Source: Glandiceps talaboti (Eukaryota > Hemichordata > Enteropneusta > Spengelidae). From it: DNA of 64,000 nt. Of the stretch, positions 14,201-29,015 are shown in pieces (position 1 is the first letter of the stretch; every line of letters starts with the position of its first letter). The translations under genes were made by a program, and so were the position numbers. The DNA lies in contig NC_135556.1 of the NCBI RefSeq assembly GCF_964340395.1, forward strand, positions 25,881,223 to 25,945,222, in the 5' to 3' direction. Below the pieces are notes generated by a model. That model was not told where the DNA came from. It did no database searches and was given only the letters and a program-made list of their open reading frames with translations.

Positions 14201-17200
14201 TATTGAAAAATTCTATAATTCTATCTACATGGTTATGTCAACTTTACACAGACTTGGCTTCCATGGTCAGTGGTGGATCACTGTAGCACTAGTTTGAACA
14301 TAGAAAGAAGGACGTCAAAATAACTTGACTGAATTGTTGTATTATATAGATTTGAAGCAATCATACAAATGATTTTGGAGAAGTCAAAAGTTCATCAAAA
14401 ATTAAAATGTCAAGAACCGTCACAAAAATTAACATACCTATCTAGTCTTGCAACAGGATTATAAAAATGTGATTGAAATGTCTTTTGAAACTGTTTTGTT
14501 AGAAATAATATTGTACATCTTGCACAGTATTGAATCGTCATTAGGTAAACATATTGTGTAGAACACATAGTATATGATAGTAAGGTGACATATAAATATA
14601 TACAAAATCAAATTGATTTTTTTGGTCCGCACATAAAATTCAGCACCCCAAAGAATCATGATTTCAACTTATTATTATACTATTAATAGATAAAATAGAC
14701 ATCTCAATGACATGTACAGTGTCTAATTGTTGGTATGTGTACATTTTATATTTTAACCATTTTTAGTGAATAGTATTGTTGGTTGTTTTATTGTAAAAAT
14801 AATAGCCCAGTTAGAGCTTTAAGAGAATATTTTGACACTGGAAATTACACTATGTAGATGTATCCTTAGAATGACAAGCAGTGCTTGCTTGCTGTGATGT
14901 GTCCCCTGTAACTCTTCAAAGTTCTTGATGTGAATGTAAACCATGAATATTGTCTGCTCTGATTCATCTCACAACACAATTGAATAAAGTAAAGCTAAAA
15001 CAAACGCACTCTGTCTACATCCAAGTCTCTATGTTAAGTGCTTACATCTCCTTGTCAACCATCACTTTCCCCTCTTACCTCTTCACTTTAATTTAGTCAC
15101 ACAGCAGCAGATGTAACAGTAACTGACAGGTTTCTCTCAAAGCCATCATTGTTTTCACTTTCAAAAAAAGAAAAAAACTTTTCATGTTCATTTGTCGGAT
15201 TAGCAAAGAAAAGCCTCCAACCTGGGGAAAAGAACATCAGAGTAGATCCAGCCCTTAAGACGGCATAAAAGCAGCAAAAAGTTATTTGTAAGAAGTCTGT
15301 GTGTTCCTTATCAGAGTGCCTGGGGAGGAAGAAGATGCAGCACATACAGCCAGACAACGACCACCACCTGCTCAGCTTTGTACATTCTTTTCACCAGCCA
15401 AATTGGCCATATTACATTACAAATTAAAACACACTCAGATCTATGTTCCTTTGAGAAGAAAGCGAAAAACATAGTCACTAACAAAGAATGAGGAGATATG
15501 TATTGCACAAGAAATTGTGTTTGTAACATGGGCACAGATGTGAATGAACGGCCAGGCGCCTGAAGCCACCACTGGGGACCAGTGAAAATAAAGCAAATAA
15601 CAGGTAAAAAACAGCTTATAATGAGTTTGGGCCTCTTATTATCTCAACTGAAAAAATGAAACAAATAGAAAAAAAACCTTAATGAGCTTTTCTTCCCTCT
15701 CGCTTCTTTTGTTCAGTATTTTTCTGCCACATTAGACAGATGTTGGGTCAAATAGTGGCAAAGCCCAATCCATTAAGACCTTTTTGGCAGCAGGAACTGT
15801 CCCAATAGTCACTGAATATATTTTGACGTTTTAAAATTTAAAAGGTCTTTTACAAGGATTGTTGAGAGTTGGTTAGCCGACAGTTTGTACATTTCTGTGA
15901 CAGACTCTGAGTCTAGGCTGCACAAAGAGAAAAGCTGAAAGCAAATACACCAGGATCCATGTACATTTCACCGTAAGCTGTGTTTGGACACAAATTGTTT
16001 TCTTCTTTTTACTTTTATTTGTTTTCAAATTCCTCCTGCACAATGAAATGTGTGTTATGTTCTTTCCCTGGAAGCTAAGAGTTTCCTATTTGGTTTTCAG
16101 AGATCATCTTTTATTTGTACCAGGGTGTAATTCAGACTGGAGAGACGAAATGGAATGTTATATTATTAGCATAGTATGTTTATATCCAATAACAGCCTAG
16201 TAGTTCACAAAGGAAAAAACTTGTGAGAAGACTTTGTACATATTCAGAAGAAAACAAATAAAGAAACATATACTTATTTTAGTGGAAACACATTTTATCA
16301 AAAATAATTTGAAAGTTTTGACATTTCAGTCACGGATGGAAGTTTTTCTTCTAATCACTTCTATCAGGGGTCAGAGTCTTCTTCCTTTTTTGTTCTTTGA
16401 CACCAGAAATAAGCTGAGCTTTTACTGTTGGACCCAAATTAATCCAAATCCTCAGATCTGTGAATTATTAACTAATGTAGTATTTGCCACTAAACAATGT
16501 TATTCCATCTCAAGCTACAAGCCTTACAGCTGACATAACCATACTAAACCCAGCTATAAGGAAAATTACAACTTAGTTTATCAACGAAATGAATCTGTCA
16601 ATAATTTGAGACAACTACAGTTACTTTACTGTGTTTAACACTAGATCAAGTCTTAGTGATATCTTCTAAAAGATAGGCAAAAAATTGAGTCTTTTCAAAT
16701 TACTTTAAACTCAACAATGGCTTTGAGGTCATGAAACTTACATCAACAAAGCAGTTCGACTACATTTCAGTTGAGCATGCTTTTGTCAGAGTCACTGACA
16801 GAAACATCCTGTCACCATGGAGACAACAAGAATGTTTTACATTTGCACTTCCACACTTGTGGAAATCAACAACATCTGATATGTTATTTGATGCACCCCT
16901 TTTTTTCTTGTTTTGTTTAATTTTGGTTTTAAAGAACACAAAAGAGGCAAATATTTTGTGCAATCTGTCAGGTGACTCTGCCTGTTTTCCTCAGTTTTTA
17001 ATCTTCTTGTGGGAGTTCTAAACCAAAGAATTGCTTGCAGCTGCTGATTTGAAACTAATCCTTTGCAAACATTAACAATTCTTGTTTAAATGAGGCAACA
17101 GTACCAAACTTTTTATGCCTAATGCAGATAGAGAGAACATTTGATGATTTGTGTAATCAGCCTGAAGAATTGACCGAGAAATACAAACCTAGTAAAAAGC

Positions 17201-20200
17201 ACACACAGTTAGAGAAAAGCTGGCAAAGTGTAGGGCTAGGACTATAGACAGATCATTATACAATGGTAACTTAAAACTAGCATTGAAACAGATTTAAGGA
17301 AGGAAAATGTGACTGATCTGAGAGAAATGTACACACTAATTACTGATGTATATTACAAGTGAAATATGAACAGTGGGCAATTACATTTGGATCAAACTGG
17401 ACATGGAAACTTACACTTTGTAGTCAACATAACAGAAAAATTAGAAACAGTCTCACAAAACAGGAAAGATATCTGAAAAGATATGAAATGGGCGTTTTGA
17501 CACAAAAAAGTTTCATTTCTACCAAGAATTAACAAAACACACTGTTTTTGCTGTGCAACCAGTTAAATATGTGAATAAGCTATCAAAATAAGAGTTTTAG
17601 AAAGAATTTGGGAAATTTTGTCCCATTTCTTCCAAGATGGTTATGTGAAAGGGTCAGAGCTGATATCGATCAAACTTATCTGCTGTGATCAAATCTTTTT
17701 ATCTACAACCATTTTCTAGTGATCTACACAGAAACAGTGAATAAACATGTTTGGCATCCCTTCATTTGCACATTAGATCAAGTTACTGCAGGAAGAGGTT
17801 TGGTTTGGGCTTTTTTATTTACCATGGATTAACCACACTCTTATTGACTGTAGGCTTTGGCCAAGGTACAGATTAGGAAGTGGAAAAATGAAAAACAAAC
17901 ACATTTTTTACACAGTCCTCAGTCTCCCCAGCAACTAAGATATCACAAGGAAAAAATAATATTCTTAATATGTTTGAATTACAAATTTGATAAAATACTG
18001 AGATGGCTCTATCTACAAGTTAAACAATGAAAACACAGAGTAATCTCAAATGGTTTAAATATCAAACATTTCAATATTGAAATAGGATGGATCAGTTTCC
18101 ATGGCGGTATTACAAAATGATGAATAGTATTTTCCCTGAGTCCACATTATAACAACATTTGTGAATGATATGTAAGAGTAAACATCCACACCCAATCTGT
18201 CTAAGAATTCTGTGAATTTTACAAAATGACAAAAACTGTGTTTAAGAAATTGATGTACATATATGTATGTGTAGAGACTGCAGTCAGTAGCACTTGATGT
18301 AAATGACTTCAACTAAGACACTTGACCTGGTAGTCTATGCTTAGTTTTTTAACAACAGGTGCAACACTTTTAATAATGTCTATTTAACATCCAAATACAT
18401 ACTACATATCACGAACCAATCATTACCTTGTTAATTCATAGTGAACATGAGTGCACATATCCATGTACAAACAAGCCTCTACAGGGTACAATGTGTAAGT
18501 ACACCTGTACATCATTCATTACAGCATACTTACCTGTCCTACTTACCCCCACCATTTATTTCCTGCCAAAAAAATATTCACAAATTTTCTAACATGAATT
18601 TCTTTAATTTTCTTTGAATTCTATTTTTGCCCATTTGCTGGAAAATGAACTGACTGTGTTGTGAGAAAACTTGTCTATCCAAATAGAATGGAACTTTGAA
18701 AAGAGGACGAAAAGGAACTGGGGACTAATTTACAGTGGGACACATACACTATGTAAATTGTTTAGGTTTATGTATACTGTCAGCCTGTAACCATCATTTG
18801 AAATTACAACTTTAATTACGACTAATTATTGACTATGTTCCAAGTGACAATCTAAGATCAATATCTTAAATCATATTTTTCCACCCTTTTCCTAGCTAAA
18901 CTTTCTCAGGTGGTGAGTTTTAAATTAACATTTACTGAAACTGTAAAGTGTAGGAATAACATCTTTATGAACAATCACTGGAACATACAGGAAGCCAAAC
19001 ACATGCATGTTTAGTATTATGACATTTACAATAAGAATTTCTTTCATTCCATCCCTTGAGTTGTGTTCTATTTGTGTCACACTACCTACATAAATTGTAC
19101 ACCTTTTGTGCTATAACAGGTAGATTGTATTTTGACATTAAACTTGGCCTCTGTCATTTCCATATACATGAACATCTGTGTTTATCTTCTCCGCAAGTCA
19201 TTTCATTTCGAATCATCTCGAGTTACATTGCATTTTTAGGTATTAAGACTGGGAATTGTTTTTTTTTATCTCAGTTATATGGATGCTACAAACATGAAGA
19301 TCCAAGAACAGAGCTGAATAATTAAGTCCACTATTGTAGTAGTATTAAAGCTAAGAGATCTTTCACATGTTACAGTAGCTACTGTACTAAACCATTTACA
19401 TTCATTCCCTGACTACTTCATTGACGCCTACTAAATCTCCTAACAGATGTTGTGTTCTACACAGATAAGACTGGAATCTCATCTATGGCTAAATAAATAC
19501 TAATCTAAGACAGGACATGGTACAAAATCATGTACACAGTCACAACATGTCAATTTGAAGAGCTTCTGTTTATGCCATTCCAAGTTCAAGATGAGTAAGA
19601 GAATACTTATCACCGTTCACACATTTCCAGCTTGACTTCCCTTACTCGTTTATTTCATTTTGCCCGGGAAATCTACAACATATTCTTATCAGTCTCACTA
19701 AGTTCCCACTTCCTTGTTTCTGAAATAGACAACTTACAATACTAAGACCTAAGTGGTGAACATCATGTCAATTTCTAGTCCACTTGAGCTGTTCAATTTT
19801 TCTCTATTGCTTAGGTTCCTAAGATAATTGAGCGGCTATTGTCAAACAAGTAAGACAACAGCTGTGAGGGAGACAGGAGACACAAATCACAAAATACATC
19901 TATTCACTTCTTGTATTGTAAGTTAAAATGAGAAAATGCAATTGCAGCGCCAACACTCTCACCCTATCTGGAGGCTATTGCTTTGTTCTCCAAAGGACCT
20001 CGTTACTTCCCTCACTTTTGCTCTATTTCTTTTTTTTTTCAAATACACAAAAAGTTTACTCAAGCAAAAACTCAAAAGAACTGAGAATTACTGCTTCACT
20101 TTGCTAGTTGTGCCCATTTTATTTGTCTCTTTCTATTAAATCTTTTCTGCAACTTTATTTGATAAATGACTCCGACCTTGGTTTGGAAACTATGGGACGG

Positions 20201-22544
20201 AAACCGTTCTGTATTTACTAAAGTCTCTGCGTTTTATTTGTTCATGTGAACTGGCAGTTTGAGGCCAAATTTAATGACAGCAACAGAGATGTCCATATTT
20301 CATGTGGTTTTGAACTTTTTTATGACTTTGGCAGCTGGTATTGAATCAAACTAAAAACAAAGCCACATCCTTACACCTTTTATACAAAAACAGTGCACAC
20401 CACATGTTTTGGGATCTGTGTGCACACGTTTTAATTACTTTTTTGAGTCTCTTCCTACTACCAATTAGTATTTAAAATTAGGTCTGCTAAACTCAAATAT
20501 TTGACTTGCTACTAACGTTTCTGACTTTTAAGTCCTACAAGTACAATGGAACGCTTTTTACACTTCTCAAATTCTTTTCCAAATAAATGATTACCATTGA
20601 CAAGAATTGGTTTTAAGCACCTGATGGTTTTAACTTGCATACAGAGATTGATGAAAAGCCAAGGAGAATAGTACAAGTATTAAGACTATAACATGACTGT
20701 GACTCTGTTAGCTAGCTTAACATTAATCTGTCAACAATAGAGGTGAGATACAAATGTAAAACTGAATTTGACTTTAGATGTTCACATAAACTCAAATCTT
20801 ACTTCTGCTATCAAAACTTGATTCTGCTGGTTACTGTCCACAGAGAACAAAAATAAATCTACGCAACTCATCTTAAACTAAGTAGAATATTGTAACACCA
20901 TTCACACATGTCAGTTTTACCACATTACACAAAAATTCTAAGAATTGATGAGTTTGAAATGTATGAAAGCTACATAAAATGTTACTGTATTTTAATACTG
21001 CCTATCAGTCGGAATCTGACTGGATTAGATATATCACTACTGCTGTGTGGAGGACAACACACAGACCTGCAATTACACCAATTACTGCAAAACCCAATAA
21101 AAGAAAAACCCATAAAAATATTGACATTGCGCAGTAATTGGGTCTGCAGTATTCCCACTGCCACGTGAAAAGTTAGGTTGTTTTGAGTCAGGACTGCTAA
21201 AGAAAAGGGATGACAGACTAAATGTGTATCTATCTCCATCCGTCAAGGTTACAGCTGATTTGTTTAGGATATCTTGTCAGTAAACTGATAACCCTATTCA
21301 ATTCAATTTGACCTCTGACATTGAAATCTACAAGCTCTGTTTAATTTCTAGTTGTAATAAATGATATCTGAAGCTGTAACTTCCTTGGGAACACAAATCA
21401 GGAACAAACAACTTACAGGCCTAGTCACAGATATAAAAAGATTGAGTTGGGGCATTGCTGAGTGTATATATCATCCAACAAGACGAGTCACTCCAAGGCA
21501 AACTCAACTGTAACTGACTTGAATTAATGTGTTAGGATTTCAACACAAGGTGTGTTTCAATCATAAATACTGGTATATTTCATGTCCATCTCTGTCTATG
21601 ATTATTTCACTTGTCCTCAATTTATTCTACTTTTCATCCATTTTTTCTTTTATTTTGACTAAAAATACAAAAATACTTGTGAGAATAAATGTTAGACTTT
21701 GGGTTAATTTAACGAGGGGATCTGTTTCCAAAATATTTCTTGACACTTTTTTTTGAAGTTTTACTTGTAACAAAACTACTCACAAACATTGAGATATAGA
21801 GAATTTCACTTTATAGCAGTAGTTATACATATATTGACCCCTTGTAGATTAATTTGTTAGGGATACAATAGATAAATATGACAAAATATAAACTAACTTT
21901 TGTACCAAGTTTACTTCCTGGCTTTCAATACCATGCCATCAGAGTTTGACATTTGATGAACAAATGGGCAAAATACATAAATTGGTGTGAAAACTGAAGA
22001 AAATGTTGTCTTGTTTATTATTATTACTCATTATTAAGTTTTATTATGCTTTCGGTAGCTCATCATTACAACTATTTTTGTTTGAATTCAATGTAAATGA
22101 ATGGACATAAAAACAAATGTTATTAAAATAGAACAAAACATTATAATGTATTGTTCATTGAATGAATACATGTACATTTCATGTTCATTTCTGTTCTTTG
22201 TATCTTTGTAAAGTTCACTTTATCACATAGTTTTGTTTAATTTAGAATGGTGATTTATATAATGTCTTTTCATGTCAGGAAGAATCAGACATACAATTTA
22301 CAGGTTTGCCTACATTGGGCAAAACGTATAATTATGGGAATAAACATATCTATATTTCAGTTTAATTACAATAAATATTAATTGTATAACTTGATTAGCC
22401 GTTTCTTTTATATCACATTAGGTTGCTTTTATTTCCATTCTTTTTGTATTTTTGCATTTTTCATTAAACAAAGTAAAACTCTCGATTCTTTCTGAGTGGT
22501 CTATATTTTTAGGTGAGGGAAGGGGAACTTTATTTAAGGAAAAT

Positions 22545-22925
22545 TTTCAAATTGTACCCTTAGATAAAAGATGAGTATGAAAAAGACAGATAAACACATT
22601 ATCAAGTTATTATGGCAATCTGGCTAGCTCTGAAACCATACAAGTTAATTGCCACATTTCTCTTGTTTTCAGCTAAATTTATTAAATAATTGTTTCACTA
22701 CCTCATACTGTGCTTCAATTTAGTTTTTATATTCCCTACTTTTTCAATTGAAGTAATATTTATCATATTTCCCAGTGGGGGGTCTGCATATCTTAGGGTA
22801 ACATATCAGGATAGAATCCTTTCCAAGTCACTCACCCTTGGATAAAAGAGGAGAAAGAGGCACATAAACAAATATTATTCCATAGCAAGTTGACTGCTCC
22901 TGAAGCCATAATGACACAGATGTCA
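22545..22925. repeat. Degenerate duplication, period about 278 bp
   Basis: ACCCTTAGATAAAAGATGAG near 22557 matches ACCCTTGGATAAAAGAGGAG near 22835. Both are followed by related segments with AGATAAACACATTAT/ACATAAACAAATATTAT and CTCTGAAACCATA/CTCCTGAAGCCATA. The alignment is by eye. Confidence 0.55.
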
Positions 22926-25053
22926 TCGCATATTAATCTCAGAACACTGGAGAAATCTTGACTTGCTGAGTAGCACAGCCTATTTGTTGATTGACATGCC
23001 ATTTAACTAAATGTAAAATTTCAAGTGAGCGAATTGAATAGTCAATATCCAACCCATCCACAATTCTGAAAATGGGAAATGTCTGTAGAAATCACGAGAG
23101 GGTATAAAGAAAGGCAAGTGATGATGAAAACATTAGGGTACCTTTTACCACTTAGACATCATGTCAGCATGTCAACATAGTGAACATTGACTTTCTATAG
23201 GCACTCCACTATGCCTAGTGCAAGCTCGATTCAATAATGTATTTTCAATTAAACTCCTGAGTCTGTCATTTGTACAAAATTTCAACAGCTTCTTCACGTT
23301 ATTTGTACTTTTTTCTGTTAACCTGATTAGGCCGAGTCTAATTTCTTTGATTCCTGGCTACTTTGTTGCTGTTGAGAAAAACGATGTCATTTTCGATTTC
23401 ACAGTGAAACGAATATCTTCTACTATAGGAACACTCTACGGGAATAAGCTTGTATGTTTCTGTGAATAGGATAGTGAGGAAGTACCACTACTAACTATAT
23501 TACTACTAATCATACACAAAGACGGTGTACATTCAATATTTCACACAACCTTCATCATGCTGACTCCTAAATCAGACAAAGTTCTTTTGACAATCTATAT
23601 GTGTATATATAACCTCTTTAATGTTTTCCCTCAATTTACCTTTATCGACAGGACTTCTTTAGAAACACCTTTATCTGGGTTCTATTTATTTATGTTTTAT
23701 AAACAAAAATTAGGCTTTCTATCTTTTAAAGATGGCAAAGCACTACACATGATTTTTTTGCCATCTACATACACATTCAGGGTGTGACACTGCACACAAA
23801 AATTTATGGCTTCTTCTGTTTTGTTTAAAATTCAGACAGCTTAACCTAACTTATATTACTAGGAATTGAAAAATATCATTATGCATAATGCATTTAATAC
23901 ATTATATAAACAAATATTTTCATCTTTCAAAATAATTTCTGGATACAACATTTGACAGTATGGGCACTCTCTGAATATTAAAGTTTAACACAAAAGTTAC
24001 ATTTCTTTTGACCTTAATTTGCAATTCACCTTTTTGATCCCTGTATTGACTCAAATCATATCAACACCTGTAGAAGAGTCATAAATATCGGCCTACATTT
24101 GTACAATTTACAATCTTTCCTCCAGCACAATTAGATTTATGGTATTTTGGTACAGCCATCCTCATATACAAATTAAATCAACTGCGTGTTTTGCTTGGTT
24201 ACTAAACAATTAAAATGATTTGTTGACTAAGATCCTGCAAAACTTTGGAATTAAAAATAGTTGGTATTACTTCATCAACTTTATGATCTCTATTGATCCT
24301 GTAACTAGTTGGTTGAATTTCACAAATCTCTCTCTCAGTGTATATTCAGAACACTGACATTCCAGATACCAGCTTGATAACTACATTTATACTTTGGACT
24401 CCAAAACTCACACATGTAAAACTTTCTTCCTTTCCTTACAACCCCTGCACAAAAATTGTAACAAACCACTATTGATCCCTCCCATCGATTCTGATATTGA
24501 CATCCCTCTGGGGGAAATAGTAGAGTCCAGCGTACCAGCCCTGTACCAACCATTTCATTTGTCAGTGTCCTAATTGAGCCCACTGACGGGCTAGTAAAAT
24601 GTTATTTACATCGTTTTAGAAATCCACAACAGATCAGTAAAATGACAAGATAAGCTAAGCAAGAAATACATCATCCCTCACAGATCACATGCTACAATTT
24701 GATTGGGTGTCATGAAAATCATGCTAACTGTTCAATCAAAGTAAAACATTCATACAAGCAACAAATTCCATTGCTGATAAAGGACATGTAATAGCAAAAC
24801 TTAATTAAATCTGGGACAAATGCATTCATTTCTCTTTTTGAACTGAATATTGAGTGAACACAATGTGTTATGTGATGTTGATAACATAGTCAATTGGAAT
24901 ATTAAACATGTAACACTTCAAATATGTCATATTTCAGCTCATGTTTCCACACAGAGGTTCTTACCAACTTTACAAATAAGAGAAACACAAAGTAACGTGT
25001 AATTCAACTCTTTTCAGCTAAAATGTAGTGTGATGTCAAAGTTAAACACGAAT

Positions 25054-25172
25054 ACACACTGTGACACACACTGTGACACACACTGACAGACATATACATG
25101 CATGCAAAGACACAATGACATACTGACACACATACATATACACACAAATAAAAAGCAATGTGTACACACACA
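25054..25172. repeat. Imperfect CA-rich repeat
   Basis: A degenerate (CACA/CTGTGACA) tract contains three near copies of ACACACACTGTG(A) followed by mixed CATA/CACA. The Cys/Val-rich minus-strand open frames here come from the repeat. Confidence 0.85.
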
Positions 25173-28100
25173 AAAAGGGCTGCAGTTGGAATCGACCCCA
25201 AGGAACTTCAACTTATTCTGTTTATACGTTTAACTTTTTTTTTAAATTTCAGAACAAATCTAGAGAAGTTATGAATGTTGATTTGTTTCAATTATAGACA
25301 ATTACTTCATTATTATCACAATTTATTCACAAATGTCTATTTCTCTGTTGTTTTTAAACGACCCTTATTTATATGCTTGGCTAGTTGCCCTCTCTATTTT
25401 CCATTTAGACTTTTACGATGCGTTGTTTTGTTACAATTGACTCCATACACAAAGCATCTCAATCCAATACATGGGCAACCCAACGAGTGCTACATTGCTT
25501 TTAATGACTTAACCGGTCCATTGGTAGTCTTAGCTAATGTTCCTATGAATATCGCCTCTGCTCTCATTCACTGTATAAAAAACCAGCAGAAATCTCCCAG
25601 GGCCTATCCAAGTCCTTTGGAATAAATTTTATTACTTTTCACTGCCGTTCATCGAAAGTAGATTTGAACAAGATAAATTGAATTCAATAAATGGTTTGTG
25701 AGTTTATTACAGCCTGCCAGCAGTAAACAATGATGAGGTTTAACAGTGCAGCAATGTTAATACACAGGTAGGCAAAACAAACCACTTCATTCCAGGCAAA
25801 TGCAATGATTCACCTGTGCATTTGATACACCTATACAATTAGATTGGACATAACTCCTTGCAGAATGACTAGGGCTTTATAGAGCAGAACAACAGCACTA
25901 TCACTTTGCTGAGTAACTGCATAAAACAGAACTGGGCTATCGTTTTTGACTGTCCATTAAGGAATGAAAGAGAGTCAAATGCAATGCATTCATTTATATA
26001 GATTTGATAAAATGCTGATAAGATTGTCAATTGGCTATCCTACAATAACAATACAGATGTCGCAGCCAGACCTTAGCACAGTTGTGATGAAATAAATGTT
26101 TCAATGGGTCATACTCCTAGTATTACTCTACTTTTTAATGTCGGGTACATTTCCCACGTTCAATTGCTATTACCAACTATCTCATTTCCACTTCAAGTAC
26201 AGAACAAAGTGCAATTTCTGTAAATCCACACTCAAATTTTAAATTCTCGCATGTGATTATTTTTTTGAGGGTCAGCTTTGAGAGACATGATGCTTTGCAG
26301 GAGAGGGGAGGAGCATCAGGGCTGAAGTAATGTTTACACACATAACAAAACACTTTTATCATCTCTCCATGAAAGGTCACCCTAGCTTTAAGACACTCTG
26401 CAAACTACACAAAACAATCTCATGTTCACTTCAATGTCAATTTCATCATGTATCCATTTCATCCACATTTTTCACAGGGCTGGAAAGAAGATTGTTTTCA
26501 TCAGCTTGCAATGAGAGGTCGTCTAATGAGGGTATTCTGTAGCAACATCAACTGCGAAGCAATCCAGTAATTACCTAATTGTCGGCCTATACATCTACTG
26601 TTTCAGCTTTCAAAACAACTTTTTAGAACAAAAGTATTAACAGCTTTCTTAACTTTTCAAATTACATTTGAAACAATAGAATCAGCAAAGGATGGAAAGT
26701 TTTTCTTATCTTTGAAACAAAGCTGGTCTAATCTAAACTTTCCAAATCAATAAACAAAACTCCATTCATGTTTTGTTTAGAGGTTTAAAAAGCAAACAAC
26801 CAAAACTTTTAGAAAGGGGTTTTTAAATGATAATGAGTTATCTTACCATTCATAAAGTTGATACTTGGTGAAACAGACATAAAAGATTGAATAGCTAACT
26901 ACCAACCTGGATACAATTGTCAGACTACAGTTTCTATTTGTGATATTGACTTCTGTATTATCTTTCTGTGTGAATTCACAACTGTGACACACCCTTAGAC
27001 TAGTCTCATTCCTGTCTTTGGTAAAATCCACCACTTTTTTTGTACCTACTAGTCTTTCTACCTCTACGGTCCTTTTGACATAAGTAGACAAACCTATCAT
27101 AACATCAAATTCTTTTTGTAGGGGAAAGTATTACAGCTGTTTTTATTTTACTATAACTCCTGAGCAGTTAGCAGTAACCCATTAACACTTTTCCAATCTT
27201 TTCACTAAATTCAGCTAATTGCAATTGTTAATCCCTTTTACATCCCAGGTGTTAAACTTTACATGAGCAAAAAATGGAACAAATCAGTAAAAAGTCCCAA
27301 ACAACGGTAATAATATCAGCAATGCGGTTGACTGTTTGTGCTGTCCATTCGTATTTTATTTTCTTCGGTCCAGCAAGTTCTATGTTCATTTTTAGAGGTC
27401 AAATTCACTACCTACATGCAATGACTAATCTTCCACACATACTTGAAGAAATTTTAAACACAGGTCACCTTTTGTGGTTGTTTTCTGAGCAAAGGATTCT
27501 ATTTCAGTAGAAATATAGGCAGTGGAGTAGATACCGAACAGTGGTTTCTATTACTCTCATCAACGAAGGTGAAATACAATAATAAATTGTTTCATTGTAC
27601 GTGAAACTCCCCCGTGACTGACAACCCTTTCATTCCGTACCCCGCTGTAACTTTTGAGCATTGCGCGGTTAATATCGGATTTTCAAACGTCTTCTCTGTC
27701 GACCTTCATGTTTATTTGATCGATCCCGAATCGGGAATGAAATTGACTGTTTCAATAGTGAATTCAAGCATTAAAGTACTTGCTGTTGCCGTTCATTTGA
27801 CGTATAGCAGTGGAAAGCCATCAGCGTTTTGTGTGTGTGAATAATTTGCTTCTGTTTCAATTGGAATCACGTCCATTCTTAGCGTATAATAAAAAAAGAA
27901 AGTACACGCAATTTTTTTCTGTATCGATCGATTTCTATGGAATAATACGTTTTCATGTTTGAACAACAAAACACTTCATTTGAAATGCGAAAATTAAACA
28001 GTTGCAATTCACAAAACGTTTGCATAATTTACCAATTGTTGTACTCGTACTGTTTTCTGCGGGTTGGCAAATCGACGCTTTTTGGCTTGTTGCGTGGTGA

Positions 28101-29015
28101 CTTCGTATTGCGACAATCGGGTGCTACAATGTGATGTTTCAATCGGGCTTCTCAACATACCCGTACAGTTTGCTTTTAATAGATACGATAACTAGCGCTA
28201 CAACAGATGATACACTTTATGTATTTGTAGGACTTCTGTCACAGTTCTTATTGACGCTCCATTTATCGTGCGCTAAAAAATAGTCAAACGAATTCCCCAG
28301 CTTGCGCGGAAACAAAATTGCACACTCGACTATGAATTTCCCATGTCACAAGTTGAACTTGTGAAGTTGTGTGGTCAGCGAGCGAATGGATCAGTCAAAT
28401 AGAATTACAGAGATCTATTCTTTCTGGGACAGTTTCTTCATTGTATCGACATTATTTTGGAGGGATTTTGCTATGTTGGTTTTCAGGTCAAACACATGCA
28501 CTGTGCTAGAGATTGCTTGGCCCGGCCAGGTCACCGACTCATATCGTCCGAATGCACTGATCCCGAACTCGCCATGCACTTTCGACTTTCAGTTGTCCCA
28601 AAGAAGACGTCTTTTAAAAGTCACGCAGCCTGCCAATTTCCATGCACTTAAATGTCTTAGAACAAAACGTCAAGCTAACTTGCAAACAGACAAAACGCAC
28701 AATTGACAAGTAAACATGGGTTAAAACAACACTCAATTGCATGGCTTTCACAAATTTTAACTCCGGGTACTCAAGACTTTCTAATCCGAGCTTTAAACGT
28801 TCAAACACTCTAAACGACCCGTGTAAATTGCCATGAAAAAAGTCTTATATGCAGAAAATACCGGAAATCTACGATGTGTTGAAAAGCATGAAACATATCG
28901 GTAAATTTCTAAGAGAGGGAGCTGACCTGTGTAAAAAACGAGTTAGTGTAGGATGTATATAATTACGTACTTGTGAATTAACAATACACAAGTGAGAGCA
29001 CACACATTTCATTAC

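Larger units (their letters stand above)
1185..29015 (-). other. dachshund intron 1 (27.8 kb), no other gene recognised
   Basis: This lies between the exon 1 donor (29015-29014, GT) and the exon 2 acceptor (1186-1185, AG), both read on the minus strand, and is a phase 2 intron. Open frames inside it (for example 4790-5182, 5418-5840 and 25275-25625) have the Phe/Tyr/Leu/Ile-rich look of AT-rich noise and match nothing I recognise. Contents that can be supported are the repeats listed separately and a very low CpG level: 5 CpG in 22021-22980 by my count. It has no long tetranucleotide array, unlike the upstream flank. Large first introns of dachshund genes are known to hold enhancers, so regulatory function is likely but is not shown by sequence alone. 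Confidence 0.85.

Noticed and set aside
25275-25625. 116-residue plus-strand open frame in intron 1
   Set aside because: The C-terminal half looks less random than its neighbours, but no domain is recognised and there is no context for a nested gene.
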